A stretch of DNA of 64,000 bases from positions 1,426,001-1,490,000 of the forward strand of contig OZ245791.1 in assembly GCA_965228125.1 (NCBI GenBank), read 5' to 3'. Made by a program: the position numbers and the translations under genes. This document shows positions 61,697 to 64,000 of this stretch, in pieces. The number at the start of each line of letters is the position of its first letter. Position 1 is the stretch's first letter. This DNA comes from GWF2-38-69 sp965228125. Its GTDB lineage: Bacteria; Verrucomicrobiota; Lentisphaeria; Victivallales; GWF2-38-69. Under the pieces are notes generated by a model. That model made no database searches. It had not been told where the DNA came from and saw only the letters and a program-made list of their open reading frames with translations.

Positions 61697-62800
61697 TTAT
61701 TTGTTATTTTTTGATGATTTTCTAGTTTCTCCCATCGCATCCGCCGCCATGATAGCATTGAATACTTTCTCTGGCGTGATTTCTACTGCCTCGTGATGTA
61801 TTCCTTCACATGGAGCACATGCTTTTTCTGCGACTTTCATTAATCCAGTTCTGTCATTGCTCTTTACTCCAAGATCGGCAAGCGTAGTTGGCAATCCTAT
61901 TTCTTCACAAAAAGCATACACATTTTGCGATTCCAAAGGTGTCGTATCTGTAAGTTGCAATCCTGCCAGAACACCAAAAGCAACTTTTTCTCCATGATAG
62001 AATGAATGTGTCTCGTTCAATACAGTAAAACCGTTGTGAATCGAATGCGCGGCTGCCAATCCTGAACTTTCAAATCCAATTCCGCTCAAAAGGATATTGG
62101 CTTCAACTATATGCTCCAAAGCAGGAGTAATAATTTGTTTGTCGGAAGCTATTTTTGCTGCTATCCCGTAATTAATAAGCGTGTCGTAACAGAGTTTGGC
62201 AAGACAAAGTCCTGTCATAGTACTTCTTCCTCCGCATTCATTAGGTGATTGCGTACGGTCACATGATCGGGCTTCAAACCATGTCGAAAGCGCATCGCCC
62301 ATACCAGAAACCAAAAACCGAGTTGGAGCCTGAGAAATAATCTTCATATCTACGAGGACAACCGCAGGATTCATTTTTTGGTATTGAACTGACTCAAAAA
62401 CTCCTTTTTCGGAATATAGTATGGCACATCCGCTACAAGGCGCATCGGTAGAAGCAATTGTTGGAATTATTATTACAGGAAGATTTGCCCTATCAGCAGC
62501 AATTTTCGCCGTATCGATAGCCTTTCCTCCACCCATTCCAATAATCACATCTATATGTTCCTTCTTAATTATTGAGGCAATTAAAGTTAATTCCTTTTCG
62601 CAACATTCTCCATGGAACAGTTCGATGACTAAAGAATCACTGTTAATATGTTTATATTGCTTGGCAAGTATTTTTTCTTTTGATGTTCTGGAAGCCAATA
62701 TCAACCCTTTTTTGCCAAATGACTTTACTAACAAAGGCAGATCACATAGAACGCCTTCTCCCTGAATGTACTTTCCAGGAAACACTGCTTTCATTATCAT
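61697..62800 (-). CDS. gldA: Glycerol dehydrogenase
   Basis: 367 residues from the ATG at 62800, supported by AGAGGG 7 bases upstream and by the family start MKAVFPGKYIQGEG; the longer start at 62836 lacks a ribosome site. Iron/zinc alcohol dehydrogenase family: GMGGGKAIDTAK (NAD site), TIASTDAPCSGCAILYSEKG (typical GldA), metal ligands Asp in GMGDALSTWFEA, His in AAHSIHNGFT and His in ETHSFYHGEKVAFG. It oxidises glycerol to dihydroxyacetone with NAD+ in the cytoplasm. It ends 16 bases before nhaD and may be co-transcribed with it. Confidence 0.94.
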   Translation of the reverse strand: MIMKAVFPGKYIQGEGVLCDLPLLVKSFGKKGLILASRTSKEKILAKQYKHINSDSLVIELFHGECCEKELTLIASIIKKEHIDVIIGMGGGKAIDTAKIAADRANLPVIIIPTIASTDAPCSGCAILYSEKGVFESVQYQKMNPAVVLVDMKIISQAPTRFLVSGMGDALSTWFEARSCDRTQSPNECGGRSTMTGLCLAKLCYDTLINYGIAAKIASDKQIITPALEHIVEANILLSGIGFESSGLAAAHSIHNGFTVLNETHSFYHGEKVAFGVLAGLQLTDTTPLESQNVYAFCEEIGLPTTLADLGVKSNDRTGLMKVAEKACAPCEGIHHEAVEITPEKVFNAIMAADAMGETRKSSKNNK

Positions 62801-62872
62801 TTCAATGCCCTCTTTATTTTCCATTATAAATAACATTATAGTGTAGTATCTCGAAAAAAATTAAAACCAAAT

Positions 62873-62913
62873 AAAAAAAGGCCCCTGTCAGAAAAGAATT
62901 GTATGGCTTTTTT
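62873..62913 (-). terminator. Possible intrinsic terminator of the SNF2 gene
   Basis: Read on the minus strand, AAAAAAGCC (62913-62905) can pair with GGC plus a bulged base and seven T (62883-62873), with a 21-base loop. It lies about 45 bases after the SNF2 stop. A/T-rich arms and the long loop make it only moderately convincing. The remainder of the 62801-62957 gap shows nothing else. Confidence 0.4.
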
Positions 62914-62957
62914 CCTTCATATTAATGATATATTCTATAGAAAAGATAAGTAGTAAA

Positions 62958-64000
62958 CTAGTTAAGCAGGAATTCTATATCTTTATTGGTAAGCCTGTTG
63001 AAAGAGGATGAGCTCTCCACAATACCATTAAAAAGGTTTTGTTTTCTTTTTTGAAGTTCCAGGATTTTTTCCTCTATGGAATCTTTAACTACGAGTTTAA
63101 TGGTAGTGATGGGGTATTTCTGGCCTATTCTATGTGTTCTGTCGGTTGCCTGAGCTTCTGCCGAAGGATTCCACCATGGATCATAAATGATAACAGTATC
63201 GGCCCCCGTGAGATTAAGCCCTACGCCTCCTGCTTTTAGGCTCAAGAGAAACAATTCAATGTTTTTATTTTTATTGAAGTGATTGACCCGTTCTATTCTG
63301 TCTTTTGTATTCCCGTCCAAATACTCAAAAGCTATTTTCTGTTCAATGCACCAATTCTTTATGATACTTAAGAGCGAAGTGAACTGACTGAATATAAGTG
63401 TTCGATGTTCACTATCCATAATCTGCCAGATAAGCTCTTGCAGAAGTTCGGTTTTTGCTGATTCAATGCTTTGCTGTTTGCTAAAATCAGGCAGAAGTTT
63501 CGGATGACAGCAAAGCTGCCTAAGCCTGAGAAGAGAACTCAGGACATTAAAGCGAGTGGACTTCCCCTGCAGAAAACTATCACATTCCAGTCTCCCTTTA
63601 TAGAGGATATCATCGTACACTTTTCTTTGTCCCTCACTCATTTCACAGTAAAGGATTTGCTCAGTTTTTTCAGGGAGTTGTTCTACGTCATCCTTCTTTC
63701 TTCTAAGGATAAATGGATGGATCCTTGCAGAAAGTTCGCTTTGTTTTTCCTTGTCGTTTTCTATCTTGAAATAGTGTTTTCTGAAAACCTCTTTTGTCCC
63801 TAGAGTACCAGATGCTAAAAAGTCGAAAATAGACCAGATATCTTCAGGACTGTTTTCCAGAGGTGTTCCGGTCAGAACCAGTTTATGTTTGGCGTTGATC
63901 TGTTTGCAGACCCTTGCATTGAGAGTATCTGAATTCTTGATGTGTTGGGCCTCGTCAAGGACTAAAAGTTCAAACTCAATATCTTCATATAATTCAATAT
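62958..64000 (-). CDS. SNF2-family DEAD/DEAH helicase, C-terminal part (5' end outside window)
   Basis: The frame stays open from the stop at 62958 to the window edge, about 347 residues; the ATG at 63641 is internal. Seen in order: VLDEAQHIKNS (motif II), KLVLTGTPLENS (motif III), then the second RecA domain with LIFSQFTSLLSII, YLDGNTKDR, LLSLKAGGVGLNLTGADTVI (motif V) and DRTHRIGQ (motif VI). The end QKRKQNLFNGIVES fits bacterial SNF2/HepA-like proteins, which remodel nucleic acid-protein complexes. The N-terminal region, possibly with a SWIM zinc finger, is outside the window. Confidence 0.95.
   Translation of the reverse strand, partial: IELYEDIEFELLVLDEAQHIKNSDTLNARVCKQINAKHKLVLTGTPLENSPEDIWSIFDFLASGTLGTKEVFRKHYFKIENDKEKQSELSARIHPFILRRKKDDVEQLPEKTEQILYCEMSEGQRKVYDDILYKGRLECDSFLQGKSTRFNVLSSLLRLRQLCCHPKLLPDFSKQQSIESAKTELLQELIWQIMDSEHRTLIFSQFTSLLSIIKNWCIEQKIAFEYLDGNTKDRIERVNHFNKNKNIELFLLSLKAGGVGLNLTGADTVIIYDPWWNPSAEAQATDRTHRIGQKYPITTIKLVVKDSIEEKILELQKRKQNLFNGIVESSSSFNRLTNKDIEFLLN

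Overview
The window reads as chromosomal DNA from a Gram-negative, probably anaerobic bacterium of low to moderate GC content. The evidence is a TolC-type lipoprotein, an ExbB/ExbD motor, a MacA-type adaptor and several lipobox proteins (outer membrane), plus formate-tetrahydrofolate ligase, a hydrogenase-4-like membrane complex and glycerol dehydrogenase (anaerobic metabolism). A giant surface protein with an N-terminal LEPR motif would suit a PVC-type or candidate-phylum lineage, but the sequence alone does not fix the phylum. I see no rRNA, tRNA, CRISPR array, insertion sequence or phage gene, and no gene-free stretch above 300 bases.

Layout. 1-2.5 kb: 3' end of fhs and a secreted transglutaminase-like protein. 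2.5-7.3 kb (minus): an nhaC-moeA-moaA-moaC-MOSC/moaB operon for molybdenum (or tungsten) cofactor synthesis. 7.5-18.7 kb (minus): one nearly gap-free run of 14 genes that starts with arsR and holds an ArsE/ArsF/ArsG-like module, an extra thioredoxin, arsC, a TauE/SafE permease, an ArsP-like permease, acr3, a siroheme nitrite/sulfite reductase, a SIMPL protein and a MacAB-type exporter. 18.8-21.1 kb: three small unrelated genes. 21.3-35.8 kb (plus): exbB-exbD, a TolC-like lipoprotein with a long coiled-coil tail, and an 11-kb gene for a 3678-residue repeat protein (LEPR, DUF4347, beta-helix repeats, six near-identical 210-bp repeats, Ig-like domains). 36-48.7 kb: a fungal-type GH15 glucoamylase, a beta-helix lipoprotein, M48 peptidase plus LemA, a purine permease, a metallo-hydrolase, RecD2, a GT39-like transferase and an exported protein.

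48.8-57.5 kb (plus) is the most interesting block. It is a seven-gene operon for a hydrogenase-4/complex-I-like membrane complex whose large subunit has lost all four Ni-binding cysteines, so it belongs with the Ehr (energy-converting hydrogenase-related) complexes rather than true hydrogenases. A CLC chloride channel/transporter gene sits inside the operon, between the large subunit and a ferredoxin/NuoB-like fusion. That CLC keeps the gating glutamate but has valine where exchangers such as CLC-ec1 carry the internal proton glutamate, which suggests electrogenic anion conductance linked to a redox-driven ion pump. 57.6-64 kb: an OPA-family organophosphate antiporter, tcdA, tatD-like, nhaD, gldA and the 3' end of a SNF2 helicase gene.

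The genes suggest a cell that manages H+/Na+/anion gradients (Ehr complex, CLC, NhaC, NhaD), uses alpha-glucans and glycerol phosphates or glycerol, makes Moco, resists inorganic and perhaps aromatic arsenicals, and displays a very large repetitive surface protein. All functions are inferred from recognised motifs and gene order; no database search was run.
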